Below, in pieces: positions 12,746 through 37,892 of a stretch of 64,000 nucleotides of DNA (position 1 is its first letter; each line of letters begins with the position of its first letter). Below the pieces are notes generated by a model. That model did no database searches. It worked only from the letters and a program-made list of their open reading frames with translations, and was not told where the DNA came from. Source of the stretch: Anas platyrhynchos (lineage: Eukaryota > Chordata > Aves > Anseriformes > Anatidae); NCBI RefSeq assembly GCF_047663525.1, contig NC_092589.1:30811001-30875000 (forward strand). Direction: 5' to 3'. The position numbers and the translations under genes were made by a program.

Positions 12746-13355
12746 TCTGCTCTAGAAGAATCTGTGGGCTAATACAGCTTTGGGAGAAGGTGGTCCAAAA
12801 ATGGTGGTGTTCCCTGTAAACGTGTGAGGTAACTGATAAATCATGCTGATTTTCCTAGAAAATTCAAGTAAGAAATTCAGTGTTAAATCAGTATACAAGC
12901 CTTTCTTTGTTTCATGTATGTATGTATATGACTATGTACACGGTCAGGAATGACCTCCATGGTTTTGGCTTGTTAAACATTTGGGAATTGATGTGGTCTG
13001 CTGCAGGGTCTTGGAGGATTAATGATGACATTTTGGGACTGCTTGAACTGTATTATAAACAGAATGGTGCATTTTAGCAAAGTTGTAATTACGTCTCATT
13101 TAAATACAGGCAAATATTTCCATCAGCTCTTCTCTGAGTAAATGCATCTTTCAGTGCTGCTGGTAAGCATGCTGTTTGTAAAACAGGAGTATTTAAATAG
13201 TCGGTGAATGCTTTGCCTGTGCAAGGTGGATATCAGTAGCTTTTGTAAGATTTCAGCTGCAGAGCAGTGGGCAGCTTCAAATAATCTATATATACTGTGA
13301 GCTTCCATCTGTGTCTGTGCAAAACGAAGAATAAAACCACGCTTCAGGAGGAGCC
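12746..13355 (+). other. COX20: COX20 3' UTR (predicted)
   Basis: The first AATAAA downstream of the COX20 stop is at 13330-13335. It is followed by a GT-rich stretch (about 13360-13375) suitable as a cleavage-factor element. This predicts a 3' UTR of about 0.6 kb. Later AATAAA hexamers could give longer forms. Confidence 0.6.
13330..13335 (+). terminator. COX20: COX20 poly(A) signal AATAAA
   Basis: This is a canonical hexamer about 585 bases after the stop codon and the first in the 3' flank, with a GT-rich downstream element. No transcript evidence is available here. Confidence 0.6.
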
Positions 13356-13666
13356 TCAGGTATTTGTGTAGTATCTTTTGACTTGATTAAAAATCTTCTC
13401 TTTGAGACGTTTCCTTAACAATTGCTGGAATAATAGTTAATATTACAAGTAGTAACGGTAAGCAGTTCATGGAAAAAGGCATGTTCTGTTAATATATTTC
13501 ACTGTAAATCTTAAGATAAAAATATATCTACATGCTTTAAAGGAAACATTGTTTTATTGGGAAATAGTGTTAGATCTAATGGCATATGGGCAAAAAGATG
13601 AATGATGGCATAGTATGCCTTTGCTTGTATGCTTCTCTTTACACCAGTGAGGATGCATTTATGTTT

Positions 13667-13711
13667 TTTACAAAATGATTTATCATTTTTGTTTACAAAA
13701 TGATTTATCAT
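13667..13711. repeat. Direct repeat, two 20-base copies, period 25
   Basis: TTTACAAAATGATTTATCAT occurs at 13667-13686 and again, exactly, at 13692-13711, with a five-base T-rich spacer. It looks like a simple local duplication. Confidence 0.85.
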
Positions 13712-16700
13712 GTTACAAGCACCTTTTTCGTCTAAAGTCATTCACTGAGCACAAATAGTACCCTCTGCTTAGTCTGAGAGAGTTCGTGATCTGTCGGTGC
13801 TGGGGTTATGTGGAGGAGTGCAGATGTAAACAGCAGCATTGCTCTACTTAGTTAATTTGGAAATATGCTTGAGAGCACTAAACAAGCATGCTGTTTACAC
13901 TAAGGTGATTGAACTTTTACCCTCTCTGGTTTAGCCTCTTACAAGAAGAAAACAAACCTGTATTCTGTACCATTTATTCTTGTTCCCTATTCCTCCTGTT
14001 TCTTCTGGAGGGAATAAAAGAATGAAGATAAGTTTTATGGAGAACTTTTAGTTCAGTAATTTATATTAAAAAGTCTCCAGAGAGCTTGAGTTAGTACAAA
14101 TGAAACACTCTCTGTCCTCACTGGAAAGTTCAAGCTCAGAATTCAACTCATAGGTAGCTCTAATTCACAAGATAAAATGTTTTCTGTAGTTTTATGCTGG
14201 GAGGTGAAGAGGAGAGAGAAGCTCCCTCTCTTTGGATCGTGTAGGAGGCGTTGCCTCATGAAGCCCTTTGAGTGGCAGTGGGAAACTGAGCGAGCCATGA
14301 GCAAGTACTTAGCAAGCTCCTATTTTAACACATGGTTGAGTTCTTTCCTATCTGACATAAGAAAAGGAGCTGCAACCTAAGTAGGGGGTCTTCCGGCTGT
14401 GAGGCCATAGTTCAGTTGGGGAGTTTAGAAAACAAAAGCATCCGGGTGAAAATCAGGTAAGTTGTTGAGAAAAGAATGTGGCTCTGTGCCGACAGGAAAG
14501 GAGGCAACATGCACGGAAGGGCATCCTTTAAAATATGTAAGTACAGTGACCATGACGAGGGGAAAACAGCAGGATTAATTTCTCTACAGTGTTATTTGGC
14601 TGTTGTTTTAGGCTGCTGTATGTAAGGACATGAGCCCAATAGCAGCTTAACGACAGTATTAGTGATTCTGGCCAAAAACAACCAAATTCCAGGTGTATCC
14701 GATGGCTTAAATCATCAGTCTAATGCTGCCTCCCCGTACAAAACATAAAATGAGTGTGCCAAATGGTAACAGAAAAATGGGGAAAGAGATATTATGCAGG
14801 CAGTCTGGCCAATGTTTGAGTTTCATTATTGAAAAACAGAGGTAAAATTGAGCCAACCAAAAGTCAGCCTCTGCAGAATGGGGAGTGTGGGGAGGAGGAA
14901 TCGGTGAGCAGGACTCAGCTGGCAGGAAAGGGGAGGGTCAGCAACAGCAGAGGAAGGAATGCAGATAGTTAAACATGGCTCAAAAAAAAGGCTGACAGCT
15001 CTTCAGAGTGCCAGCTACAGCTGCTTCTGCATCGGCTATGGAAAGTGGATTGGAAGTGACTGATGGGTGACAAACCCCTGTTGAAAGGATGAGCAACTTT
15101 GTGAGGGACAGGACAAAACCCCAAAATCTCTATTAGCTGTGGTAAATTGAGGTAAATACATAAGAGAATAAAGAGTGTAATAACTTAGCAGAAGTAATTT
15201 TAATGTTCAAAAACAAAGTCCTAAGTATTCCTTAAATTAGTGAGCTATATTCTTATTAATACTGTTGGCTTTTTTTTTTTAAGCTAAGTCATTCATAGAA
15301 ATATGTAGCATGTACCTCTGTTTTATTATTGCACTTTATATCTCTGTTGCTGCTAGTGACAGATGTGATAGCTCTTGCTTTATCAAGGTTCAAAATACCC
15401 CTCAGCTTAATAGATAGCTAACACAGAAGAGAAATAGTAGGACTGAATATATTTTTCTGCACTCTGAATGAGCCTGCAAAAGGAGAGAATGAAGTGTAAC
15501 ACCTTTAAACTTAGAGACCACTGGAAAAAAATCCTCTTTATTGCACTGACAGTTGCCTTATTTGGTCACCAAACTGTGACTGAGCAGAACACATTTTTTT
15601 GCTCTCTGAAGTTAATAAAATCCTCTCTACTTTTAAAGCAATGTAAAATACCACCAAAGTAAACAAATGGGTTTGTGGCACCTTGCTCTCACAGTGACTG
15701 GAGCACACCACACAAGGGAGGGACATCCTCCAAGCCTTTCAGACTCAAAGTCTCTGTCCAGGCATCCGGCAGAAATGTGGCAATCTAAGGTTAATTGCCA
15801 ACTCTGTTATTGGAGGTGTGTGATCAGGTTGCCTCTGCTCTCCAGAACCTTTTGCTATAGCAAATGTAATGTTTCAGCCATCAACAACTGTGACAGGCTC
15901 AGAACCTAAATTTTTAAGTTGACAAGAGAGGCACTTAAAACTGTTACCCCAAACTTGTCGGTTGCATCTTAACCCAAGCAGAGATTTTTAGGAGATGTTG
16001 GCTTTGCTTTCTTGCTTCATTTTGCAGGCTTCCAGGCTATTTTGTGTACTGCCACCCAGCCCAAGTCCTAGAGTGCTGGAAAGGGAAGTTCACCTGTCAT
16101 TCATAAATGAGTCTGGCTTTTGGTGGGGTGATTTTATTCTAGGGTGGGGGGAGTACACTGGTTATTTCTGGTGTAAGCAACACAGCTAACAATGGAGCAC
16201 CGTGCGAACTTGGTTGTAATGAGTTCCCAAGTGAAAGAATTACCTCAGCTTAGTACGTTAATTTCCATGCTTCCCTCATTCCTGTGTTCAGGATCTTAGG
16301 TCAAGAGCTTGGTGATTACTAGTGAAATTTTGAAGCAAATATGAAGTAAAATTACCATGAAAAATTGGTCAGAACAAGGTTCTTAGAGCATGTTCAGAAG
16401 ATGAAGATGACAAGCTTTTGATCAATTCCTTTGAATTTGAAGAACCAAGAATTAATGTGTCAGACGTAGAGCTGAGTTCTGGCTAATGTGACTCGAGGCC
16501 TTGGAACGTACATCATTCTTAAACTGGGAACATTGCACTCAGCAAGTACAGCTGATGAACCTTCAAAGGAGGCAGGGGAACAGCTGGATGAAGAGAAGGT
16601 AGAGCCTTGGTGATGTGAGTAAAATGCAGACTCACTGCTAGCAAAACCCTGCCTAAAGCTGTTCTTAAGCCCCTAACATTTTCCTGCACTTTCTGTATTT

Positions 16701-19700
16701 CTTCTGTATGTGGTTCGTAGTTTGCTTAGGAACAGTCCAGCGGAGGGGCTGCCTGCTGCCATGCAAGCAGGTCACAGCATCCCTGTGTCTTGTGTAAAGA
16801 CTGAGGGCACTCCTGCTCTGGGTGCTGAGGAGGGTAGTTTAACCCTTCCAGCTTCTGTCATCAGCAAGAGAGGGCACAGCCCTCAACTGTTCTGGACGTG
16901 CCAGGAGCCTGCTGGGAGTACATCAAATTTACCCAGGGAGCAGACAGTTCCCATTATGGAGCTCTTTTTCTTCAGACTGGCCAAGCTTAATAATACCCAG
17001 ACTGTATATTGGGGTGATGTATGTAACAGAACCAAAGAATCCCCTTCTGTCTTCATGCTCTGAATAGAATGAAATGTGTTCTTTGATTATTTTTCAAGCT
17101 TATCAAATGCTGTTTCAAGGAGCAGCCATGTGCCCTCAGCCTACATAGATTCTCTTCCCTGATCTCTCCACTGATGGCAACCAGCTTGTGATCAACTCCA
17201 GTGATCGTGGTGTGTATTTATCTACAAGAAGTCCTGGCCTTCGGGGCCATGTAGACACGCATGACAGGTTTTGGGGTTCACCTACAAGCTTTACAACTCT
17301 GGCTAATAGTCATGTTTTTCATTATCTGGATCAAGAGTTCTTACTGTCTTTACCTTTGGCAGGCAGTCAAATCCAGTGAGAGAGATCTTTCTCTCCACCT
17401 CATCACTCACGCTTTGCACAGATACTGTGGAAATGGGGTGAGATCTCTTTGACCTCTTTGCCTATGGCTGCTGCTTCTAAGCAAATGCACTCAGGAGCCC
17501 ATAGCCCCAGCCACCAGCCTATTTTGGTTATGTTACTTAAGAAATTAAAAAAAAAGTAACATTCCCCTATTGTCAATAAACATTCAGGCTCTGGGTGAAA
17601 TATCAGTAATATCAGTGAAGGTGTAAAGTCGATAACTGATTTATTATTGGGCGGATAAAATGTCACAAACAGCTGTTGCAGTTCTTCAGACCCAACATAC
17701 AGCAAAATTTTCTAACAGCCTGTTCCTCGATAAAGAGATTCTCTGTTCAGGCACCCCAAGGAAATCTGGAACTACCAGTGCCTGTTACGTGCTTTGCTTA
17801 CAGCATATTCATCCAGCAGCTGAAGCCCTGGAGGGTCATCCTGAGGCAGCGCTGGGAGACCCTGACAGAACTTGTTCTACTTGGCTTTTAGATCTGATAT
17901 TATCTAAATGCAATGTTCTTTCGTAGCCCTCTACTCAAACTCCGGATAAAAAGAGCTCAGCTCTTTCTTCCTAAACATCAGAATGTCCCTTCAAACCACT
18001 ACCACGGAGGGCTTCATACTCCTGCTAGAGTAGCAAGAGTAGAGTAGGAAAAAAAAAAAAAAAAAAAAAAAGAGTTGAGTAGAAATGCAAGATGGGCTTT
18101 TCAACCCAGAAACCCATTCACCGTTTCTAGTCATCGCTTTTTACATCACTGTTCATTCTGGGAGCACCATGCTTTGGCTTGTATGCCTCTACCACCCACA
18201 TGTGTGTTCTTGAGACCTCCACCTAAAGCAGTGGGTGACCCAGGTGCTCTTTTTCTCCATGCTCCCCGTGGTACAAGGAAAGAGGCGTCCACATGTTCAG
18301 GATGTGGCAGACACAAGGCTCGTAATGCCCCGATCAAGACTGGGCATTTCAGTCTGTTCCTCCGTGGCTGTGTCTGGCCGTGGGGAAGACCGCAACATCT
18401 TGATCTTGTCACAGAGCCTCTGAGCAGGTCACAGAGTGCTTTCTCTCCTACCACACAGCCAGAAGGCCTCTCCCACACAGTGACAAGTGTGGCTCAAGCT
18501 GCACAAAGGATGCACATGAAGGATGCATCCCCACTCTGTTTTGGGAGCTCTCAGTCCTGGAGAACTGCAAGGCTGTGACAGAAGTGCTGCAAACCACAGC
18601 TTTTTATTGAATTGCATACTCGTGCAATTGCAAAGCAGACAAAACTGGGAAGAGTCCTGTTACTGATGCATCAGAAACACTTTCCATCTGCCGGGTGTCT
18701 CCAGGAGGATCCCTGTTAGCTGGAGCTCCTCAGATACAGCCACCGTTCAAGGAGGAAACCATTTGCTCCCTTCCCCCACCAACGCTCCGGTTGCTTTCAG
18801 TGGTGTAGTTCTCACTGTTCAGTTTTGGAACCAGAGGGGGATGCTTGGACTTAGTGCTTGCTGGGTAGCCTCCTTTCCAAGGCAGTAAGCATGTATAACA
18901 GTAAGTTCACTCCTGAAAACACCCAGCGCCTTCAGTTCCTGTAACAGAGTCTGCCGAGAGGAGCCGTTGGAATCCATCATTTCCCTTTCATGGCTGTTTC
19001 TTGAAAAAAAAAGAAAAGCAAAGCGCTGGCAAACTGCCAAGCCATGGAGGCACAGCGATATCCCGGGGCTGAGCCAGCGCCGCCGCTCAGTAACAGCAGC
19101 AGCCTCTGGCTGAAGAATGTCCAGGAGCTGCCAGGGAGCCTCTCCTCTGCCTGCATCCCCCAGACTCAGACTATGGCCTCTGCGTTCCTCTCGCTGCGCA
19201 GGAGATTGCAGGTTTTCCTCAACAAAAAGCAGGGCTGCCCCTGCCCTGGGGGATCGAGCGCTGGATTTCGCTGCTTCTCTTGGCCTCGTTCCTTCAGGGA
19301 GAAGGGATCCTGCCACAGCCACGCCGGCTCAAGCACAGGAAGCCTGCGTAGTGCTCAGCGGCCCCGCGCCTCAGAAATCCTCCCTCCTCTCTGTGGAAAG
19401 GAGCAGGCACGTTCCTATGAAGACTATGGCTGAAAGATTGTCTTAGGTCTGGAACCCAAATGCTTTTTGTAACACTTAGCTATTGCGTTCTCTGGTGTGT
19501 AAGTACTGAAGTAGTTTTTGTTACTCTAGCGCAGTCTCCTCCTCTGACGTCTCCCTGAGCCAGAGGGAGAACACACAAGACATTTCACTTGCACAAGTTG
19601 TTTATGGCTAATACTGATTTTTGAGGTGCTTGACTTCCTGTTTAACAGCTCCGTACCACCCATGGTGATGATGATGTGGCTGCTTGTACAGCAGTGCACA

Positions 19701-21042
19701 GTAGAGGCTGGGAACCAGGCGCCCTGCAGGAACAGCGCTTACAGTGACTGCCAAGTTAACGTGGGCCAGCAGAGTTCTCGCTGCGAACACGGCATGCCGC
19801 AGGCTGGGCTGCATCGGGGGGCACGCAGCCAGAAAATCCACGGGAGCACTCACCCCCAGTACGCCACACTGCGTGCAATGTTGCTGTCCAGCTTTGGCCT
19901 CTTGGCTGACGGAGATGCTGAAAAGCTGCGGAGGGTGCTGTGAAGTGGTGGTAGAGCCAGAGTGCATGTCCTCTGGGAAAAAGGTGGGAGGAGTTGGATT
20001 AGGTCTGAGGAGGAGCAGGCTACGGGGTGCAATATAAGAAATTACTGCTTAAATTGATCTGCAAGGCAATTGCAAGGATGGATCAACCCCTCTTGGTAGT
20101 GGCAGATGACGTAGAGGGGGCAATGACCACAGACTTGGGAGCTTCGGAGCAGGCAGCTGGACAAAGCCATCAAACATCCCTCCAAGAAGACACTCGTTTC
20201 CTCTCCCCCCTCTACCACCTTCTTACCATAAAGGCAAAAGTCCTTTTATAACACAAGGGCTTATCTTATCAGCTTGCTCAACAGCCCCACAGAGCTGAAA
20301 GTTCAGCAGGGCCCAAACATAGCTCCAGCCTGTGTCACAAAAAAAAAAAAAAGAAAAAAAGAATCAAGTCCTTTGTGTGTCTCTCACCTTGTAAACAATT
20401 ACTGGTACTTGAAGCATCCAGGTACAACTGGGGAATTCTTTCAGGGAGTGCTCAGTACTGCTGGACCTTTTTATTTTAAAACTGCTTCAGGCACCTGCAC
20501 CACTGCAGAGCCAGTGCTCTCCCTGAGCACCCATCTCCCCCTCTAATGCAAGTCAGTTTGTTGGGAGAAAACCTGAGCAGAGTGCTAGAAGAGTTAATGT
20601 AGGTGAATGCGGCAGAAGCTAAGGTTTCATTCAGACCAGAAAATGCATACAGGTGTTTTTGTGCCACGTCAGTTATCACAGGTGTCCCAGTAAGCAGCAG
20701 CAATAATCTGCTGCTGATTAGGCAGCAGATCCAGCTTCATTATTTTGTGTAAATTGCATCTTCCCTTGACATCACATCATGAAACTTCTCTAAGTGTGAA
20801 AAAGTTTGGCCGAGCTCTCTTACCCCTGGTTTCAGTTTCAGTAACTTTCAGGACCAAAATGATTCTGCAAAGGTTGTTTACTAAAACATGAAACGGAACA
20901 AAAACAAAAGCTTGCTCTAAGGTTATGCTGGTGCAGAAGGGCCAATGGCAATGAGCCAAGCATTAGAAATTGTACTACAAGTTTTCTACCTTTGCCTTTG
21001 CTCTTTCTCCTTTGAAGGTGACAATATGTTAAATGTTTAGCA

Positions 21043-21044
<2 letters not shown>

Positions 21045-21075
<31 letters not shown>
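21045..21075. repeat. Poly-T tract, 31 bases
   Basis: This is an uninterrupted T run on the plus strand in the COX20-HNRNPU intergenic gap. It is a simple repeat with no recognisable retrocopy attached on the minus strand. Confidence 0.9.
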
Positions 21076-21078
<3 letters not shown>

Positions 21079-24000
21079 CCACCGCTGAGTTTATGTAGCT
21101 ATTTACTCCTTGCTGAATTTTCCTGCCCCTCCCAGCACTGGCAGAGAGACGAACTGAGGCGAGTCCTGTACAGACGAACTGCTGGCCAAGTCCTGACTTC
21201 AGCTGACTGATTCCCTGCAACTGCCAGCTCCAAAAACGGGAGGAGGCACCTCAGTGTGCACGCACTCCTGCTAGCAAGGTACAGAGAGGCCCCCTTCCCC
21301 CTCCACCTAAACGCAGCCACTCTGTCTAGGAGTAGGTGAGCTCTGCATGACCGGGGTGCTGCTCTAACTTCACCACAATGGGTCTGTTAACCCTTGAGTT
21401 ATAAAGCTGCCCTTCTAAATTTCTGCTTCCCTTGCAGTGGCTTTTTGTGATGACCTACAGCTGTCCCCATCCCCTGCAGTGTTTCAGGCTGTAGTACAGG
21501 ACTGAGGCGTATGCACACTTCACTTGTGAGTCTCAAATTTGGCTGCTGAACATCTGCAGAGGTATTAAAGCACCTCGCGTCTGTAACTGAGCTCTGTATC
21601 TTGGGGCATAGTCTGAAGCTGCACTTCTAGAAAGCATTGGTCTGGTTTTCCTAAAGGTCATGGATAGGGAAACCACATCTTAGAAAATGACTTCACGGGC
21701 TATTTACATTAAAAACAGATAGTGTTGTAGTAGGAGGTTTGGACAACCTAGTGGCTTACACCACAGTTTGTTTTTTCTTTTAATCCAAGTGGCATGGGCT
21801 GCACTTGGCATTGCCAGAACGCTGGTTGCATCACTCCCACTGTCAGAAAGATTGGGCAGTATTGAGGGAGAAGAGCAATTTCTGACAGTTTTAGCTGACC
21901 AGGAATTATTCTGCAATGGGCACCCAAAGGAACTTGTCCGATAGAGGTGCCACGTGCATGGATGATGGCGCACACACATGCTCACACCCACAGCACTGCT
22001 GAGGACATCCCACACAGCCCAGCAGTGTAACACCAAGAAAGGGCAACTCCTTACAGCAGAGCCTGCTTCTGAGCACAGGGGTCTCATAAGGCACCCCACA
22101 GCAAAAGCCAAACCCCGACGTCCCCCAGGGAAGCGTTTGCAGGCACCTGAGCGCTTTGGGGTGAGCCCAATATGCACAGAGCCCCAGGGACACAGCCCCT
22201 TGCCAACACCAGCCCGTCAGGGAAAGGCCCACCCTTACCCCATGTGTACAGGTACTCCAGGGACTGCTACCAGCTAGGGCTGGAAGACCACAAGCACTTT
22301 GGGTTGCTTTGGACATGGGAACTCCCCAGCCCTGACCTGCCTTCAGCTCAGGCCATCCCAACACAGGGCAGCAGCAGTGCAAGGTGCAGGCAGCTTCACG
22401 AGGCCGCTACAGCTGCTAACACGAGCATGGGCAGCACCTCCCAGCGCTGCTGCCACCACCCCAGGGCTGAAGCCCTCCAGCTTTGAACAGCTTTCAGAGC
22501 CCCCCTATGCCCCCACCCTACACTACGTGCCGCTAGCATGTGCGGTGCCCCTGCCAGCAGCACAGCTGCCGTGATCCGGGCGCTCTGCCTCACGTAAACA
22601 AGTCCTTATAAGCTGCAAGAAGTTGCTCAACGTGACAGATGGCCCCAGCCTCCCATCTTGACAACATACAGCTGGGCTTGCCTTGCATTTGTGTAGCCAC
22701 TAGCTTTCCCTTTTTTAACCCGCAATTACTTTAATATTAGTGACTGCCTCAGTAACAAGCCCTTTTCACACTAAAATAAATCCCTTTCATTTGAGTAAGT
22801 GGAGCTAAGGTAACTTGAAGGCTTTTTCCTTCAGGGATGAACCCAGGCTGAGCAAAGCCTTACCAAGTGAGGCTCTGATCTATAGCGATAAAGTATTTGG
22901 ACTTTCTGAATTAAATGTTACCTCCATGATGCTTAATGTTGGAATGGCTTGGTTTCTGCAACTCAGAGCCCAGACAGCACATATTGCTGAACAACTTGAG
23001 GCATCTTTTCCTCACGCAGGAGTATTACTACATACTCCTATGGCCTTTGTGTAACGCTTAAAGCCCTTCCTCTCAGTTGTGGCATTATTAACACCGTATG
23101 TTGAATAGAAAACAAAACATCCCAGACTTTTGAATTAAAATACAAACTTTACAAGCACATAGTAAGCGTAGGCTCTTATATTTAAGACTATATAATTCTA
23201 TAGAGTACCAAAATAAGCAAAGGATCAGCACTCCATACAAAGTGTTAGGTTCTTAGGAGGAAGGCAGAGGGGACATGGAATTTAATTACACTAATGTTGT
23301 TTTCGTCTAAAGAAAATTCCATTTCAGCAAAAACAGAGTTGGGTTTATATTTCCCATACTTCTAGTTCATTAAATAATGCTTCTTTAAAGACAACTTACA
23401 TTTTTCTTGTTCAAAGTAAAGGGATGATTTAAAGCAGTATTAACAAGGAGGTGGTGCTGTTAATGTTTAATGTCAATATGCAATGTCATCTGCTATAAAG
23501 GCTAGAAGAGCAACACAACTTTATCTGTACTTCCAAAGACTATAAGAAATCGACTAACATTGGAGGAAAGTTTCAAGCACACTACACTGCCTCTAGGTCT
23601 ATGCTGCTGCTGGTAAGCCTCTGCTAGTCTGTGCACTGCCAGTACAACTCGGCACAGCACTCCCACCTCCCCGCTGCTGGCAGTAATGCCTTCACACGTA
23701 TACTGTCAGTCCAATTCACAACTGTTACGTCCCTTCCCTGGTGCTAGGATGCAAGTAAATCATTAGCTAACATTGCCACTACAGCGTTACAAAAGCGCAA
23801 GTCTGAGCAAAGTAGCAGTTAAAACAAATTGAAGCGCTCTGTTCCAGCTCCGGGTTTCATTCTGCGACAACCCTCCTTCTGTCCTATTCCCGGGGCGGTA
23901 TCTTCCCCCACTCCTCCCCTGGCTTCTATTTTACAATAAATAGATTTAAGTGGATTTACATGATGCAAGTGCAACTCAAAAGACTTTTGCCCTACACACA

Positions 24001-24199
24001 TAACCATGTTAAATTGTGAGATTATACATGTGATACATCTCTAACAGAGCAACCACCGGTTTAGATTTGTAAAGAAACACAAGTTATTTCAGCATGTACA
24101 CAGTAATGAGTTTAGAACTGTCCAACATCAGCACTTCCATACATTCTCTTCCTCTTTATAGCCTTAAAGGGATTTTAGACCTTGATGGCGACAATCCCA

Positions 24200-25278
24200 A
24201 AACAAGAGTAAAATGAATTTATTTTATTGCAAACAAACGTCTAGAGTTAAATTTCTCCACCCACTTTCTTTAAAGAGAAAAAGGAATCAGCAGGCTACGG
24301 AGATACACCCATTTGAGAATTGACATGATTAAAAATTAGATATAAAATGGGTGACTCACAGTTTCATTAGCTTACAAAATGGTGGAGTAACTACTACAAG
24401 CACACTAGGTATACAGTATTTTGTGGGGAAAGTTATACAGACACACAGCTAACTTCATATAGATCCCATTAGACAACTGGATTTACAACAAGTTTTGTTT
24501 AATAAGAAATGGGCAAAGCCAGCTTCTTTTCAGAATCAAAATGCAGAACAAATGGAAAAGAAATTATGGTGGTGTACCTTCACAAGTTTGAGCCTCCACA
24601 AGTAATGCAACCAAAGTTTTACAACTTTAAGAGCTTCTACATACACTCCACCTTCCCTATTTAGCTCCAGGTTTCCTCTTTGCCCCCAAAATCTTATTGA
24701 GCTCCAAGTGTTACAAAAGAAGTCCTAGTTATTGCCAGAAACTTTTACCTCCCCCTCCTCCCCTCCCCACCCCAAAGCTGTATAGAGAGGATGGAGTGTA
24801 ATACGGAGCTTTACAGTATCTCATGGCATTCGTGAGGGCTGCTCAGGAGCCTCCACACGAATCTGGTTGCTAACATTTCGATCGTATTGTGACATGACTC
24901 ACGACTGTTTCTTAGAAATTGGGGAATGGGGAAAAAGGAGAAAATTCTTTAATAAAAAGACACCAGGTACAAAGCAACGTTTTACTTTTGTTGTGGTAAA
25001 AAAAAAGTCACATTTTACAGATAAAATGTAGAACCCTGAAATACTGACACATTCTCTTATCGTGCACAATGCTGAGGTTCTCTTACGAATCACTTTAAAA
25101 CTGCAATTAAAAATGTACAAAAAAAGAAAAGAAAAAAATCAACCCACAAAGCTTCTAAAAAAGGAACCCGCAGGCACTTCCTCTTGTGGAATGTTTAAAA
25201 AGTTAGCCTACTAAAGAAAACAGTCGACTTCTTGTGAAGGTTTTGGAGAAATATGTATCAGTTCATTTATTTGGGTAT
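24200..25278 (-). other. HNRNPU: HNRNPU 3' UTR (predicted)
   Basis: This is the sequence between the HNRNPU TGA and the double AATAAA. Its length of about 1.1 kb is typical for this gene. It contains several U-rich and pyrimidine-rich runs and no long frame. Another AATAAA lies within ten bases of the stop codon, at 25266-25271. Confidence 0.7.
24218..24228 (-). terminator. HNRNPU: HNRNPU poly(A) signal, two overlapping AATAAA
   Basis: On the minus strand this reads AATAAAATAAA, two overlapping canonical hexamers about 1.05 kb after the HNRNPU stop. Downstream (lower coordinates) is a T/G-rich stretch at about 24180-24210 that suits cleavage. It is the best 3' end in the region. Confidence 0.7.
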
Positions 25279-37490
<12,212 letters not shown>

Positions 37491-37695
37491 GGCGGCGGCG
37501 GCGGCGGCTCGGTCCCTGGGCGGCGCGCGGGCGGCTCTGGGCTCGGGCAGGCGGGCTCGGGCTGGGGCTGGGGCTGGCGGCGGCTGCAGCAGCGGCTGGG
37601 AGCCGAGGCCCCGGCGGCGGGCGGCGGCGGCGGTGGGTGGGTGGCGCGGCTGGGCTGCTGCGTGCGGCTGCGGCAGCTGCAGAGCGGACCCGCCT

Positions 37696-37704
37696 GGCGC
37701 CAAA
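37696..37704 (-). promoter_or_regulatory. E2F-like site upstream of HNRNPU
   Basis: On the minus strand this reads TTTGGCGCC, matching the E2F consensus TTTSSCGC. It lies about 210 bases upstream of the start codon, close to the likely transcription start. Confidence 0.45.
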
Positions 37705-37717
37705 TCCTTTCACCGAG

Positions 37718-37725
37718 CTCGCGAG
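37718..37725. promoter_or_regulatory. CTCGCGAG palindrome upstream of HNRNPU
   Basis: CTCGCGAG is the core of the TCTCGCGAGA promoter element found in many CpG-island housekeeping promoters. The flanking bases are imperfect (C and G). It lies about 15 bases from the E2F-like site, supporting this as the core promoter. Confidence 0.4.
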
Positions 37726-37833
37726 GGAGACGCGCCTCGCGGGGCCGAGCACGCAGCACTGCCCGCCCCGCCCCCGCGCACGTCGGCCCTGCCTCCCCCC
37801 CCTCCCTCTCCTCCCTCCCCTCCCCCTACCCCG

Positions 37834-37892
37834 CTACCGTAACGGCCGCCCGCGCGCGCGCCCCTACCGTAATTACCCGCCCGCGCGCAGCC
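37834..37892. repeat. Diverged 30-base tandem repeat in HNRNPU 5' flank
   Basis: CTACCGTAA occurs at 37834-37842 and 37864-37872, exactly 30 bases apart. Each is followed by a similar CCGCCCGCGCGC stretch. The copies differ in the middle, so this is an old duplication or a pair of spaced binding sites. Confidence 0.6.

Larger units (their letters stand above)
13356..24199. other. Intergenic gap between convergent COX20 and HNRNPU
   Basis: About 10.8 kb lies between the predicted poly(A) sites without a recognisable protein gene. It contains a 20-base direct repeat of period 25 at 13667-13711, a poly-A tract at about 18049-18072, a poly-T tract at 21045-21075, and two locally GC-richer patches (about 18.1-19.45 kb and 21.95-22.6 kb). 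The open frames in those patches are short, overlap on both strands and resemble no family I know. Antisense or long non-coding RNA exons could be present but cannot be called. Confidence 0.6.

Noticed and set aside
18075-19433. Cluster of 110-167 codon frames on both strands
   Set aside because: They overlap each other on opposite strands with no family resemblance. The openness follows from GC content.
37491-37703. 71-codon in-frame upstream extension of HNRNPU
   Set aside because: The frame is open, but its first codon is TTG and no ATG lies upstream in frame. The ATG at 37490 gives the conserved N-terminus.
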